DNA of 64,000 bases from Bacteroidota bacterium (GTDB lineage: Bacteria > Bacteroidota > Bacteroidia > Flavobacteriales > Weeksellaceae): positions 1 to 64,000 of the forward strand of contig JAEWOS010000006.1 in the NCBI GenBank assembly GCA_023460855.1, read 5' to 3'. Below are positions 27,142 through 36,094 of the stretch, piece after piece (within the stretch, counting starts at the first letter, position 1; each line of letters begins with the position of its first letter). The notes under the pieces were generated by a model, which had not been told where the DNA came from, ran no database searches, and saw nothing but the letters and a program-made list of their open reading frames with translations. Made by a program: the position numbers and the translations under genes.

Positions 27142-27843
27142 ATGAAAACTGAAGATTTACTTGCCGGACAGATTTTACTGGTGGATAAACCGCTGGACTG
27201 GACTTCTTTTCAGGCAGTGAATAAGCTGAAATATAAACTGAAGAGGGAGTTTGATCTTCCCAAGAAATTTAAAATCGGCCATGCCGGAACGCTTGATCCC
27301 AGAGCTACAGGACTGTTAATAGTGTGCACCGGAAAATTTACCAAGAAAATTCCTGAAATTCAGGACGCGCCCAAAGAGTATCTTACCGAAATAAAAATCG
27401 GTGTTCAGACAGAATCTTACGACACCGAAAAACCCGAAATTCTTCATCAGGATTATTCCCATATTACTCATGAGCAGATTATCACCGCACTGGAAAAATT
27501 TGTTGGGGAAATCGACCAGAAACCACCGGTTTTTTCTGCAATAAAAATTGACGGTAACAGAGCCTATGATCTGGCCAGAAAAGGTGAAGAAGTACAGATG
27601 AAAAGCCGGAAAACAACGGTTCATTATATCCACGATATTGAAATTGTACTGCCTTTCGTGCGTTTTACGGTGGGCTGCTCCAAAGGAACTTACATCAGAA
27701 GCCTTGCGCATGATATCGGACAGGAACTGCAAGTGGGTGCGTATCTTACCAATCTGCGTCGAACGAAAATCGGTGAATATTCCGTGCAGGATGCAAAAAA
27801 AGAATATCTTGAAAATGATTTCAGATTTGCTGAAGAAAATTAA
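27142..27843 (+). CDS. truB: tRNA pseudouridine(55) synthase
   Basis: Makes pseudouridine 55 in the T-loop of tRNAs. 233 residues with the TruB catalytic motif GHAGTLDPRATGLLIVC (catalytic Asp52), the N-terminal LVDKPLDWTSFQAVN segment and VGCSKGTYIRSLAHDIG. It lacks the C-terminal PUA domain seen in E. coli TruB, as is usual in this phylum. In operon with rluF, 8 bp downstream. Confidence 0.96.
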   Translation: MKTEDLLAGQILLVDKPLDWTSFQAVNKLKYKLKREFDLPKKFKIGHAGTLDPRATGLLIVCTGKFTKKIPEIQDAPKEYLTEIKIGVQTESYDTEKPEILHQDYSHITHEQIITALEKFVGEIDQKPPVFSAIKIDGNRAYDLARKGEEVQMKSRKTTVHYIHDIEIVLPFVRFTVGCSKGTYIRSLAHDIGQELQVGAYLTNLRRTKIGEYSVQDAKKEYLENDFRFAEEN

Positions 27844-27851
27844 CCGATAAA

Positions 27852-28580
27852 ATGTCAGAAGAAAAAACACGCATCAATAAATATCTGTCGGAAGTTGGCT
27901 ACTGTTCGAGAAGAGCTGCAGATAAACTTCTGGAAGAAGGCAGAATCAGAATCAACGGCAAAATTCCCGAAATGGGAACCAAAGTTTCCGATGAAGATGA
28001 AATTGAAGTGGACGGTGTTTCGATCCGGAAAACCGATGAGGATCACGTGTACATCGCGTTTAATAAACCGGTAGGAATCGTTTGTACAACCGATACGCAG
28101 CGCGAAAAGAATAATATTGTGGATTATATCGGTCATCCGAAAAGAATTTTTCCGGTCGGAAGACTTGATAAACCTAGTGAAGGCTTAATTCTGCTGACAT
28201 CAGACGGCGATATCGTGAACAAAATCCTGCGGTCCAGAAACAATCACGGCAAAGAATACATCGTTCGTGTTGATAAACCGATCACACCAAAATTTCTTGA
28301 AAAAATGCGCAATGGTGTTCCGATTCTGGATACCGTCACTAAAAAATGCGAGGTGGAAAAACTCGATACGATGAGTTTCCGGATTGTGCTGACTCAGGGA
28401 TTAAACCGGCAAATCCGCAGAATGTGTGAAGCGTTGGGATATGAAGTGAAAAAACTGAAAAGGATACGCATCATGAACATTCACCTGGATTTGCCGGTCG
28501 GAAAGTGGCGCGATCTCACCAAAGAGGAACTCGATCAGCTGAATCTGCTGCTGTGGGATTCCAGCAAGACTTTTAAATGA
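27852..28580 (+). CDS. rluF: 23S rRNA pseudouridine synthase RluF-like
   Basis: RsuA/RluB/RluE/RluF family enzyme. 242 residues: N-terminal S4 RNA-binding domain (residues 7-60, INKYLSEVGYCSRRAADKLL), then the catalytic domain with FNKPVGIVCTT and GRLDKPSEGLILLTSDGD (catalytic Asp106), and GLNRQIRRMCEALGYEV near the end. The pattern fits RluF, which in E. coli modifies U2604 of 23S rRNA and tRNA-Tyr. Last gene of the ftsX operon. The RluF assignment against RluB is likely but not certain. Confidence 0.9.
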   Translation: MSEEKTRINKYLSEVGYCSRRAADKLLEEGRIRINGKIPEMGTKVSDEDEIEVDGVSIRKTDEDHVYIAFNKPVGIVCTTDTQREKNNIVDYIGHPKRIFPVGRLDKPSEGLILLTSDGDIVNKILRSRNNHGKEYIVRVDKPITPKFLEKMRNGVPILDTVTKKCEVEKLDTMSFRIVLTQGLNRQIRRMCEALGYEVKKLKRIRIMNIHLDLPVGKWRDLTKEELDQLNLLLWDSSKTFK

Positions 28581-28588
28581 TTAAGAAA

Positions 28589-29938
28589 TCATTCTTTTAA
28601 GTACAATCTCATTTTCGCTTCGTATTCCGGTTTTGTTTTAAGCTGTTTCCAGATTTTTTTGTCATCCGGATAAGTAACTCGGTAGTAAATGATTCGATCT
28701 GCAGAGTAACGGAAATACGGATGAGTTTTCAGCCAGCTTTCCGGTGCTTCGGTCAGTGTGTACTTCACTACATTTCCGCTTGTCAGGAATGCTGTGGAAA
28801 CAAGTTGCTCGCCTAAAGTGCGGTCTATTCCGTACACCTCAAAAATCTGATTTTCGTTCACAAATCCGCCCAGATTTTTTCTGAAACCCAGGAAACTCGC
28901 CGCAGATTTCTCGGTAAATCCGAATTCCACCAGTTGTTTGAAGGTGATTTCATTAAGATTGATTTTGCTGAAATCTGTTTTTGCGACAACGGATTTTTCT
29001 GCTTTTGAGTCGCTTATTGCGGCATTCACCGGTTCTGTTTTCAACTGAATAAATGGCTTCAGTTCTTCAAATTTTTCTGCGGAAATGACGTAACATTTTT
29101 GAATCTGTTCCAAATTTTTGAAACTTCCTTTCAGAATGCTGTTGCGGTAATTAACGATCACTTCGGCCTGCCTTCGCGAAAACCCAAGCGAATTCCAGCC
29201 ATCTACATCCAGTTCGTTCGGATCGAAATTACGGAGTTCATATTTGTGCTGAATTTTTGAAGAATTTGGTTTACGGTAATCCGTTTTACCCTCCTGCGAA
29301 ACAGAAAATTCAGGCAAAATCAGATAGGGTTCAAGTTTTTCGTAATTTTCATCGCTGATGATGAAGCATTCTTTGAATTTTTCCTTACTGCGGAAACTTC
29401 CGCCCAGATAATCGCGGTATTTCAGGATTGCAGCCGACTGTTTCTCGGAAAATCCCATTTTTTGCCAGTCCGAAGCTGAAAATGAATCCGGATTGAATCT
29501 TTTTGAAATCTTTAAACTGCGGTTATTACGCTTTTCATAACTGTAGAATTTTTCTTTTTTTGGTGTGGTTTCAGGAAGCATGAGATACTGTTCCATTGCG
29601 CTGAATGCATCTTCGGAAATGGCGTAGCATTTTTTTAGCTGTTGCTTTGAAGTGAATGAACCGCCCACTACGCTCTTGTATTTCAGAATAGTTGCGGCCT
29701 GTTTTTCGGAGAAACCCATTTTCTGCCAGTCATCTGCAGACAGTTCATTGGGATCAAATTCAGCGCTAGCAGCAACTGCATTTCCTGTTGCTTTAAATTC
29801 TGTAAACGCGATTTCAGGAGCAGAATTTTTTTCTGTGACTGATTTTTCCGCATTTGCGAATTTGAATCCGAAAACGGTTGCGCCGATTAAAAGAATTCCG
29901 ATTAACGGATTTTTGATATGTTCATTTTTGCCAATCAT
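28589..29938 (-). CDS. Protein with four helix-hairpin-helix repeats, membrane-anchored
   Basis: 449 residues from the ATG at 29936-29938. An in-frame TTG 21 bp upstream is part of a promoter box and is not a start. An N-terminal hydrophobic segment (NPLIGILLIGATVFGFKFANA) anchors or exports it. Four repeats of about 65 residues follow, each with D/N-P-N-E-L-S, W-x-x-M/L-G-F-S-x-x-Q-A, a GGSF-type turn and KKCYAIS: the ComEA-type HhH signature. HhH motifs bind DNA backbones or mediate contacts. ComEA in DNA uptake is far shorter and has one or two copies, so this is a diverged relative; DNA binding in the periplasm is inferred. Confidence 0.8.
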   Translation of the reverse strand: MIGKNEHIKNPLIGILLIGATVFGFKFANAEKSVTEKNSAPEIAFTEFKATGNAVAASAEFDPNELSADDWQKMGFSEKQAATILKYKSVVGGSFTSKQQLKKCYAISEDAFSAMEQYLMLPETTPKKEKFYSYEKRNNRSLKISKRFNPDSFSASDWQKMGFSEKQSAAILKYRDYLGGSFRSKEKFKECFIISDENYEKLEPYLILPEFSVSQEGKTDYRKPNSSKIQHKYELRNFDPNELDVDGWNSLGFSRRQAEVIVNYRNSILKGSFKNLEQIQKCYVISAEKFEELKPFIQLKTEPVNAAISDSKAEKSVVAKTDFSKINLNEITFKQLVEFGFTEKSAASFLGFRKNLGGFVNENQIFEVYGIDRTLGEQLVSTAFLTSGNVVKYTLTEAPESWLKTHPYFRYSADRIIYYRVTYPDDKKIWKQLKTKPEYEAKMRLYLKE

Positions 29939-29956
29939 AATGGTAATATTATTTGA

Positions 29957-29964
29957 CAAAAATA
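29957..29964 (-). promoter_or_regulatory. Promoter -7 box for the HhH protein gene
   Basis: Minus-strand TATTTTTG, 19 bp ahead of the ATG at 29938. It lies within the T-rich tail of the merR terminator. Confidence 0.5.
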
Positions 29965-29990
29965 AACCGCCACAATCAGTGACGGTTCAG
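29961..29990 (-). terminator. Terminator of the merR gene
   Basis: Minus-strand AACCG-T-CAC, ATTGT loop region, GTG-G-CGGTT with a single mismatch, followed by TATTTTTG. Lies about 35 bp after the merR stop. Confidence 0.65.
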
Positions 29991-30023
29991 GTTAATTCCC
30001 AGAAAGTTATCAGGAAAATTCCC

Positions 30024-30374
30024 TTATTGTTCTTCCGGATCGACTAGTGAATCTTTTAACTTCTGTAGTTCGGCACGCAGGAAAATAAGTCTGTCTATTA
30101 CCGAAACCGTGTCTGAGATTTTGTTATTGGTGGTCAGCGCAATTTTAGCGCCATCAAGCGTATAGCCTTTCTCCTTTACCAGGTGATATATTATTTTAAG
30201 GTTTTTAATATCCTCCGGTGTAAAATAGCGGTTTCCCTTTTTGTTTTTCTTCGGTCTTAGGATGGCAAATTCCTGCTCCCAGTAACGGATCAGTGAGGTG
30301 TTTACGTCAAACGCTTTCGCTACTTCTCCAATAGGATAGTACAGCTTGTCCGGAAGTTCAATATTCTTTGCCAT
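30024..30374 (-). CDS. MerR family transcriptional regulator
   Basis: 116 residues. The winged-helix MerR DNA-binding domain fills residues 12-80 (YYPIGEVAKAFDVNTSLIRYWEQEF, RYFTPEDIKNLKIIYHLVKEKGYTLDGAK), followed by a short dimerisation helix (VIDRLIFLRAELQKLKDSL). No effector-binding domain or cysteine metal site is present, as in the short MerR group common in Bacteroidetes. The target is unknown. Its promoter (30379-30408) is placed so that the mRNA would begin at or next to the AUG. Confidence 0.92.
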   Translation of the reverse strand: MAKNIELPDKLYYPIGEVAKAFDVNTSLIRYWEQEFAILRPKKNKKGNRYFTPEDIKNLKIIYHLVKEKGYTLDGAKIALTTNNKISDTVSVIDRLIFLRAELQKLKDSLVDPEEQ

Positions 30375-30378
30375 CGTA

Positions 30379-30408
30379 CAAAATTATAAAAATATAAAAG
30401 CGGCCCAA
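30379..30408 (-). promoter_or_regulatory. Promoter of merR (probably leaderless)
   Basis: Minus-strand TTTGG (-33, TTG at 30406-30408) then 19 bp then TAATTTTG (-7, 30379-30386). The start codon begins only 5 bp after the box, so the transcript should be leaderless. The -33 lies inside the terminator hairpin of the upstream stress-protein gene. Confidence 0.65.
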
Positions 30409-30421
30409 ATAATTGAGCCGC
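30387..30421 (-). terminator. Terminator of the stress-protein gene
   Basis: Minus-strand GCGGCTC / GGGCCGC stem (one G-T pair) with an AATTATTT loop, then TTTTATATTTTTA. 23 bp after the stop at 30444. Confidence 0.82.
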
Positions 30422-30443
30422 CCGAACTTGGTAAAATTTAAAA

Positions 30444-30974
30444 TTAGATTGTATCTCCGGTGGAATCCATAGAATCCTGAATACCGGTTCTTTTTCTAAA
30501 GCCGTAAGATCTTTCTGTTCCCGGCATGTAAGCATTGTTACGTGCTTTGTTGATAATTCTTGCACGTTCTGCTTCACTGATGGTATTAGCGCCAGTATCG
30601 GTAAATTCTTCAGCCTGCGGATAATAATCCTTTGTGAAATCATTTACGTTAATTGCACCCATATCGTTCATAATATCGCGTGCTTTTTCCGCACGGTCAA
30701 CATCGTCCGTATAAACAGTTACCATATTACTCCTGGTACCGGCATAGCTGTACCTTTTTCTGTTATCCTCGTCTTCACCGAATAACCACGACCAGAAACC
30801 GGAAGTATTTTCGTCTTCGTCGTAATCATAGTCGATGTCTCGGTCTATTTCTTCAGTTCTGCTGTATCGCGAAACGCTGTAGTCCTCTTTTTCGAATCCG
30901 TTGTTGTCGAGTTTGTTCGATGCTTTTTCAGCATCTTCATAATTTGGAAACATTCCAATAACTGTATAAGCCAT
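30444..30974 (-). CDS. General stress protein, two YflT-type domains
   Basis: 176 residues. An N-terminal domain TVIGMFPNYEDAEKASNKLD with NGFEKEDYSV and a second, shorter one MVTVYTDDVDRAEKARDIM with MGAINVND are the alpha/beta repeats of the heat-induced stress protein YflT family. A very acidic Asp-rich linker and a WSWLFGEDED segment separate them, and a charged tail follows. Cytoplasmic, no signal peptide. No enzyme activity is known for the family. The gene sits in a 421 bp divergent region opposite rpsA. Confidence 0.75.
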   Translation of the reverse strand: MAYTVIGMFPNYEDAEKASNKLDNNGFEKEDYSVSRYSRTEEIDRDIDYDYDEDENTSGFWSWLFGEDEDNRKRYSYAGTRSNMVTVYTDDVDRAEKARDIMNDMGAINVNDFTKDYYPQAEEFTDTGANTISEAERARIINKARNNAYMPGTERSYGFRKRTGIQDSMDSTGDTI

Positions 30975-31395
30975 AATTTTAATTTTTTATGATTAATAAT
31001 GTGATATGTAAGGCATATCAAAAAACATGTCAAAACTGCTCAGGATTCTCTTTTTTAAAAATGTTTAACAAGTTGTTAAAAAAAATCAGCTGAAGCCTGT
31101 GAATCAAAATGAATAATGGCATACAGATATTTGAAGTAAAGAGGTTAAATTCGTTATGATTTCCTAAAAAATCACTTTATTGCAGTATAGCAGTAAAAAC
31201 TATAGCGGAGAAAATGTTAACATGGTAATTTTATAAAACGCCTCTTTATTGCAGGATTACTGTTTTTTTTATATTTTTGCAGCCGCTTTTTGTGGGTAAC
31301 AGGCAGAAAAGCTAAAAGATTCATTTTAAACTACTTCCGGAATTTTATTCTCCCGCATTTGCCGGATAAAACAGAAGGAATACAAATTTTTATTT
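30975..31395. other. Divergent intergenic region between stress-protein gene and rpsA
   Basis: 421 bp. The right part holds the rpsA promoter and a leader of about 110 nt. The left part is AT-rich with runs of A and T and no recognisable gene or strong promoter box for the stress protein. No RNA gene was recognised. Confidence 0.5.
31249..31279 (+). promoter_or_regulatory. Promoter of rpsA
   Basis: TTG at 31249-31251, 20 bp spacer, TATTTTTG at 31272-31279, then CAGC. This fits the Bacteroidetes promoter in both boxes and spacing. It predicts a start near 31286 and a 5' leader of about 110 nt. Confidence 0.75.
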
Positions 31396-33174
31396 ATGTC
31401 TGAAATTAAAGACGAGGTTCTGATGAACCAAAATGTTGCACCTGAACAATTCGACTGGGATTCATTCGAATCCGGACTTGACGCTGATGCAAGAAAAGAA
31501 AAAACAGATCTTGAGGAAATCTACAAAGGTTCCCTTACCGATCTGGAAGACAACGACGTTCTTACCGGTAAAGTTGTAAGACTTACGGACAAAGAAGCGA
31601 TTGTAGACATCAACTTCAAATCTGAAGGTGTAATCTCTCTGAACGAATTCCGTTACAACAGTGGCCTTAGCGTTGGCGACGAAGTGGAAGTGATGGTAGA
31701 CAGAAGAGAGGACAAAACCGGACAGCTTCAGCTGTCGCACAAAAAAGCCAGAACGCTTAAAGCGTGGGATAAAGTGAATGAACTTCACGATACCGGCGAA
31801 GTGGTGAACGGTTTTGTAAAATCAAGAACCAAAGGAGGTATGATCGTGGATATTCACGGTATTGAAGCGTTCCTTCCAGGTTCTCAAATCGATGTTAAGC
31901 CAATTAAAGACTACGATCAGTACGTTGGTAAAACAATGGAATTCAAAGTGGTGAAAATCAATCCGGAATTCAAAAACGTGGTTGTATCTCACAAAGCACT
32001 TATCGAAGCAGACATCGAAGATCAGAAAAAAGAAATCATCGCTCAGCTTGAAAAAGGACAGGTTCTTGAAGGTACTGTTAAGAACATCACTTCTTACGGT
32101 GTATTCGTTGACCTTGGAGGTGTTGATGGTCTTATCCACATTACAGATCTTTCGTGGAGCAGAGTTAGCCACCCTTCTGAAGTTCTTGAAGACGGACAGA
32201 CTGTTAAAGTGGTTATCCTTGATTTTGACGATGAGAAAACAAGAATTCAGCTTGGTATGAAGCAACTGGAAGCTCATCCTTGGGATGCTCTTTCAGCTGA
32301 TATGAAAGTTGGAGATAAAGTAAAAGGAAAAGTGGTAGTTCTAGCAGACTACGGTGCGTTTGTTGAAATTGCGCCAGGCGTTGAAGGTCTTATCCACGTT
32401 TCAGAAATGTCCTGGAGCACTCACCTGAGAAGCGCAGGAGATTTCGTAAAAGTTGGTGACGAAGTAGAAGCTGAAGTTCTTACACTGGACAGAGAAGACA
32501 GAAAAATTTCCCTGGGTATGAAGCAATTGAGCAACGATCCATGGGCTAATATCGAAGAGAAATATCCAATCGGTTCCACGCATACAGGAACAGTGAGAAA
32601 CTTCACAAACTTCGGTGTTTTTGTAGAACTTGAAGAAGGAATTGACGGACTGATCTACATCTCAGATCTTTCCTGGACTAAGAAAATCAAGCATCCAAGT
32701 GAATTCTGCAACGTAGGTGATAAACTGGAAGTTGTAGTACTGGAACTTGATACTGCTGCAAGAAGACTTTCTTTGGGTCATAAGCAACTGCAGGAAAATC
32801 CTTGGGATAAATTCGAAACCAAATATGCAGAAGGAACTGTACACGCAGGTACTGCAACTGATGTTTTCGATAAGGGAGCTCAGGTTCAGTTCGAAGATGC
32901 TGAAGTAGAAGCATTCTGCCCGGCAAGACTTCTGGAAAAAGAAGACGGTTCCAAACTGAAAAAAGGCGAATCTGCCGATTTCAAAGTAATCGAATTCAAC
33001 AAGGAGTTCAAGAGAGTGGTGGTTTCACATACCGGAATTTTCAGAGATGAAGAAAGAAGAAATGTGAAGGACAACGCAGTGAAGTCATCTGCAGGTTCAG
33101 GCGAAGAAAAAACAACGCTTGGAGATATTGATGCACTTGCTGAGCTGAAGAAGAAAATGGAAGGCGGGAACTAA
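31396..33174 (+). CDS. rpsA: 30S ribosomal protein S1
   Basis: 592 residues with six S1 (OB-fold) RNA-binding repeats, beginning near residues 45, 125, 215, 305, 390 and 475. The best preserved are repeats 3-5 (GVFVDLGGVDGLIHITDLSW, GAFVEIAPGVEGLIHVSEMSW, GVFVELEEGIDGLIYISDLSW). S1 brings mRNAs with weak Shine-Dalgarno sites to the 30S subunit, which matters in this phylum where such sites are mostly absent. The acidic N-terminus and a Gly/Lys-rich tail are normal. Strong promoter, long leader and strong terminator make it a monocistronic unit. Confidence 0.97.
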   Translation: MSEIKDEVLMNQNVAPEQFDWDSFESGLDADARKEKTDLEEIYKGSLTDLEDNDVLTGKVVRLTDKEAIVDINFKSEGVISLNEFRYNSGLSVGDEVEVMVDRREDKTGQLQLSHKKARTLKAWDKVNELHDTGEVVNGFVKSRTKGGMIVDIHGIEAFLPGSQIDVKPIKDYDQYVGKTMEFKVVKINPEFKNVVVSHKALIEADIEDQKKEIIAQLEKGQVLEGTVKNITSYGVFVDLGGVDGLIHITDLSWSRVSHPSEVLEDGQTVKVVILDFDDEKTRIQLGMKQLEAHPWDALSADMKVGDKVKGKVVVLADYGAFVEIAPGVEGLIHVSEMSWSTHLRSAGDFVKVGDEVEAEVLTLDREDRKISLGMKQLSNDPWANIEEKYPIGSTHTGTVRNFTNFGVFVELEEGIDGLIYISDLSWTKKIKHPSEFCNVGDKLEVVVLELDTAARRLSLGHKQLQENPWDKFETKYAEGTVHAGTATDVFDKGAQVQFEDAEVEAFCPARLLEKEDGSKLKKGESADFKVIEFNKEFKRVVVSHTGIFRDEERRNVKDNAVKSSAGSGEEKTTLGDIDALAELKKKMEGGN

Positions 33175-33199
33175 TTAATCCCTGCTGAATATCTTTTAT

Positions 33200-33236
33200 A
33201 AAGAAACACTGCAAATTTCGCAGTGTTTCTTTTTTT
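33200..33236 (+). terminator. Rho-independent terminator of rpsA
   Basis: Perfect 13 bp stem AAAGAAACACTGC / GCAGTGTTTCTTT, loop AAATTTC, followed by TTTTA. Confidence 0.93.
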
Positions 33237-33291
33237 ATATTGAATTTTTGTAACTTAGCTGCCCAATAATATAAAATCTCTTTATCATAAA

Positions 33292-35895
33292 ATGAAAAAA
33301 TTACCCCTACGTCTGAGTGTTGCAGTACTTTCATTGTTTGCAACCGGGACGTTTTTTGCGCAGGATTACAGCGCACTGATTAAAACCCACTTTCAGGAAA
33401 CGAAAGGAAGTACCTTCCAGAAGCCGGGTCTTTTAAATCTCGAAGTGATCACCAATGATGCTTCTGAATCCCTCAAAGGGAACGTAATTAAATTTCAGCA
33501 GACTTTCCAGGGCTATCCTGTTTACAACGGTGTCGGAAGTGCTTTGGTAAAAAACGGCAGCGTAATTTACTTTACCGACAATTTCGAAAGACAATATAAC
33601 AATACACCCGCAACAACTCCGGGACTTTCGCTGAGCACGGCATTCGATAAGGCTGCGCAGGCGGTGGAAATTAATAATACATCAGATTTTCAGTTGCTTA
33701 CCTTCGATCAGCCTGATGCAGATACCGGAAACTTTGCGAAAAACCGTCTGATTTATGTGAAGTCCGGCGAAGATTTGAAACTGTCTTATGAATTCATGTT
33801 TCCGCATCCGGGTAAGAATAACTACTGGAATATTTACGTAGATGCAACTACAGGGGCAGTTCTGAAGAAAGACGACCTGAATCTTTCCTGTACTTTCTAC
33901 CATGATGCTTACGGAAGAGAAGAATTTATCGGACCTCACAATCACAGTGGTCATGATCATCAGACGCAGAGCTCAGTACTTACTGCTGCGGCACTTGCTC
34001 CGGATGCAGCTACGTATAACGTTTTTCCGTTTCCTATTGAAGCGCCGACGTTTGGTTCCAGAAGTCTTGTTGTAAATCCTTACATCGCTGCTTCTTCACC
34101 TGAAGGATGGCATTATGACGGAGCTACAAGATATACTATTACGCGTGGTAACAATGTTCATGCATATGAAGATATGTCGAATTCCAATGTCCCTGGAAAT
34201 ACAGCGGAGGGCGGACCTACCAGAGTATTTGATTTCCCGTTTGTTCCGCAGCAGAGTCCGACGTTCAACAGAAATGCGGCAATCACCAACCTGTTTTACG
34301 CAAACAACATGGTGCACGATATTTTCTATCAGTTTGGTTTCACACCGCCTGCCAGAAATTTCCAGCAGACTAATTTTGGACTTGGAGGCGCAGGAAACGA
34401 CTATGTGAACGCCGAAGCACACGATGGAGGCGGTACACATAACGCAAATTTTGCTACACCTTCGGACGGAGGTAAGCCGAGAATGCAGATGTATTTGTGG
34501 AATCCAACCATGAGACCATATTTGTTTTACAATTCTCCGGCAGATGCAGTTCCGAGAAGACCTGTAACAGGAAAAGCTAATTTCGGCCCCGGACTGGATA
34601 TCGTTTGGGCGATGGGGAATGTGCAGCTTGCCAATGTTATTGACGGTTGTTCTCCGCTTACACCAAATTCTTTGACAGGTAAAATCGGGCTGGTAGAAAG
34701 AACTTCCAACTGTACATTTACCGCAAAAGTTAAAAATGTTCAGGATGCCGGTGGTACAGGTGCAATCATTTATAACGGACCTTCATTTGTAGGAGTTGTA
34801 AACATGGGAGGAACAGATCCGACAATCGGAATTCCTTCAATTCTTATCGACAATGCAGAAGGTGAGTTCATCAAAGCCAAACTGGCTGCAGGAACCACTG
34901 TGAATGTTACGCTGAAAGATGATCCTTCCCTGTACGGAAGACTGGACGGAAGTTTTGATAATGGTGTAATTATCCACGAATACGGTCACGGTATTTCCAA
35001 CAGAAATACTGGTAACGGTTATGCGTGTCTGAGTTCTTCCAATTCGAAAGAACAGATGGGAGAAGGCTGGTCCGATTTCTTTGCAATGATGCTTACAAAT
35101 CAGCCAAATGATAATGCTTCAGTTCCACGAGGAATGGCAACTTATGTTGCAGGCCAGCAGCCAACCGGAGGCGGAATCAGACCTGCAAGATATTCCCCGA
35201 ATTTTGCGTACAACAATTATACATACGGCGATACGAACGGAATGCAGTATCTGAGCAATGGAGTAATGGTTCCACACGTTCACTCGATTGGATTCGTTTT
35301 CGCATCTATTCTGTGGGATCTTCACTGGAAATACGTTGAAAAATACGGTTACTCTGCGGATGTTACGGCTAATGCTACCAACGGAAGCTCCAGAGTTCTG
35401 CAACTGGTTATGGACGGATTGAAACTTCAGGAATGTAGTCCGACTTTTGTTTCAGGGCGTGATGCGATTCTTGCTGCTGAAATGGCAACTACCAATGGTG
35501 CAGACAGATGTATGATATGGCAGGCTTTCGCAACCAGAGGTGTGGGTGTTAATGCTTCAGCCGGTTCAAAAACGAATATCAATGACCAGACGGAAGATTT
35601 CACTGTTCCGGCAGACTGTCTGATCGGTACTAAGGAAAGCGGCGCGGCGAATGCGATCAGCATCTATCCGAATCCTGCTCAGAACGAATTCTTCATCAAC
35701 TTCCCTACAAATCAGCTTGGAAAAGCAAAAGTAGAAGTTTTTGACGCTGCAGGCCGACTGGTAATGTCTGAAGACAGAGTTGATCCGAGCGATAGAAAAG
35801 CGTTCTCCACTTCAAGGCTTACAAACGGTGTTTATATCGTAAAAGTGAAAGGTCTTGGCCTGGAAAGCACTTCGAAGCTAATGGTTAAAAAATAA
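33292..35895 (+). CDS. Secreted M36 (fungalysin-type) metallopeptidase with T9SS sorting domain
   Basis: 867 residues. Signal peptide (MKKLPLRL to TFFAQ), an FTP-type propeptide (about 25-190), the M36 catalytic region with zinc site HEYGHGIS (His562, Glu563, His566), an inserted PA domain (about 450-545, TGAIIYNG), and a C-terminal type A sorting domain (IYPNPAQNEFFINFP to STSKLMVKK). M36 peptidases cleave elastin, casein and other proteins; the propeptide keeps it inactive until processed. The T9SS tail sends it across the outer membrane. A clear terminator follows. Confidence 0.93.
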   Translation: MKKLPLRLSVAVLSLFATGTFFAQDYSALIKTHFQETKGSTFQKPGLLNLEVITNDASESLKGNVIKFQQTFQGYPVYNGVGSALVKNGSVIYFTDNFERQYNNTPATTPGLSLSTAFDKAAQAVEINNTSDFQLLTFDQPDADTGNFAKNRLIYVKSGEDLKLSYEFMFPHPGKNNYWNIYVDATTGAVLKKDDLNLSCTFYHDAYGREEFIGPHNHSGHDHQTQSSVLTAAALAPDAATYNVFPFPIEAPTFGSRSLVVNPYIAASSPEGWHYDGATRYTITRGNNVHAYEDMSNSNVPGNTAEGGPTRVFDFPFVPQQSPTFNRNAAITNLFYANNMVHDIFYQFGFTPPARNFQQTNFGLGGAGNDYVNAEAHDGGGTHNANFATPSDGGKPRMQMYLWNPTMRPYLFYNSPADAVPRRPVTGKANFGPGLDIVWAMGNVQLANVIDGCSPLTPNSLTGKIGLVERTSNCTFTAKVKNVQDAGGTGAIIYNGPSFVGVVNMGGTDPTIGIPSILIDNAEGEFIKAKLAAGTTVNVTLKDDPSLYGRLDGSFDNGVIIHEYGHGISNRNTGNGYACLSSSNSKEQMGEGWSDFFAMMLTNQPNDNASVPRGMATYVAGQQPTGGGIRPARYSPNFAYNNYTYGDTNGMQYLSNGVMVPHVHSIGFVFASILWDLHWKYVEKYGYSADVTANATNGSSRVLQLVMDGLKLQECSPTFVSGRDAILAAEMATTNGADRCMIWQAFATRGVGVNASAGSKTNINDQTEDFTVPADCLIGTKESGAANAISIYPNPAQNEFFINFPTNQLGKAKVEVFDAAGRLVMSEDRVDPSDRKAFSTSRLTNGVYIVKVKGLGLESTSKLMVKK

Positions 35896-35914
35896 GAGCA
35901 TTAGATATAATAAC

Positions 35915-35945
35915 AGCCGCTGATGATTTTCAGCGGCTTTTTTTA
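35915..35945 (+). terminator. Rho-independent terminator of the M36 peptidase gene
   Basis: Perfect 9 bp stem AGCCGCTGA / TCAGCGGCT, TGATTT loop, then seven Ts. Confidence 0.93.
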
Positions 35946-36033
35946 TTCCAGGAAATCTTAAACACTCTTTATTCTGGATTATAGCTTTGGGAGTTCGGAT
36001 ATGAGTTCCGGTTGAAAGTTCGATACACCCCGC

Positions 36034-36066
36034 AAGAAAAAAACCATTCAAAACGAATTTGAATGG
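36034..36066 (-). terminator. Rho-independent terminator of rplS
   Basis: Minus-strand 9 bp stem CCATTCAAA / TTTGAATGG with a 5 nt loop, followed by a run of Ts. About 30 bp after the rplS stop. Confidence 0.9.
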
Positions 36067-36094
36067 CTTTTCTATTGTTGTTGTTGAAATGTTA

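Noticed and set aside
27316..27870. 184-residue minus-strand frame over truB
   Set aside because: Antisense to conserved TruB and lacking any motif.
29939..29959. TTG start adding seven residues to the HhH protein
   Set aside because: The TTG is part of the TATTTTTG promoter box; the ATG at 29938 is the natural start.
31822..32277. 151-residue minus-strand frame over rpsA
   Set aside because: Antisense shadow of S1 repeats.
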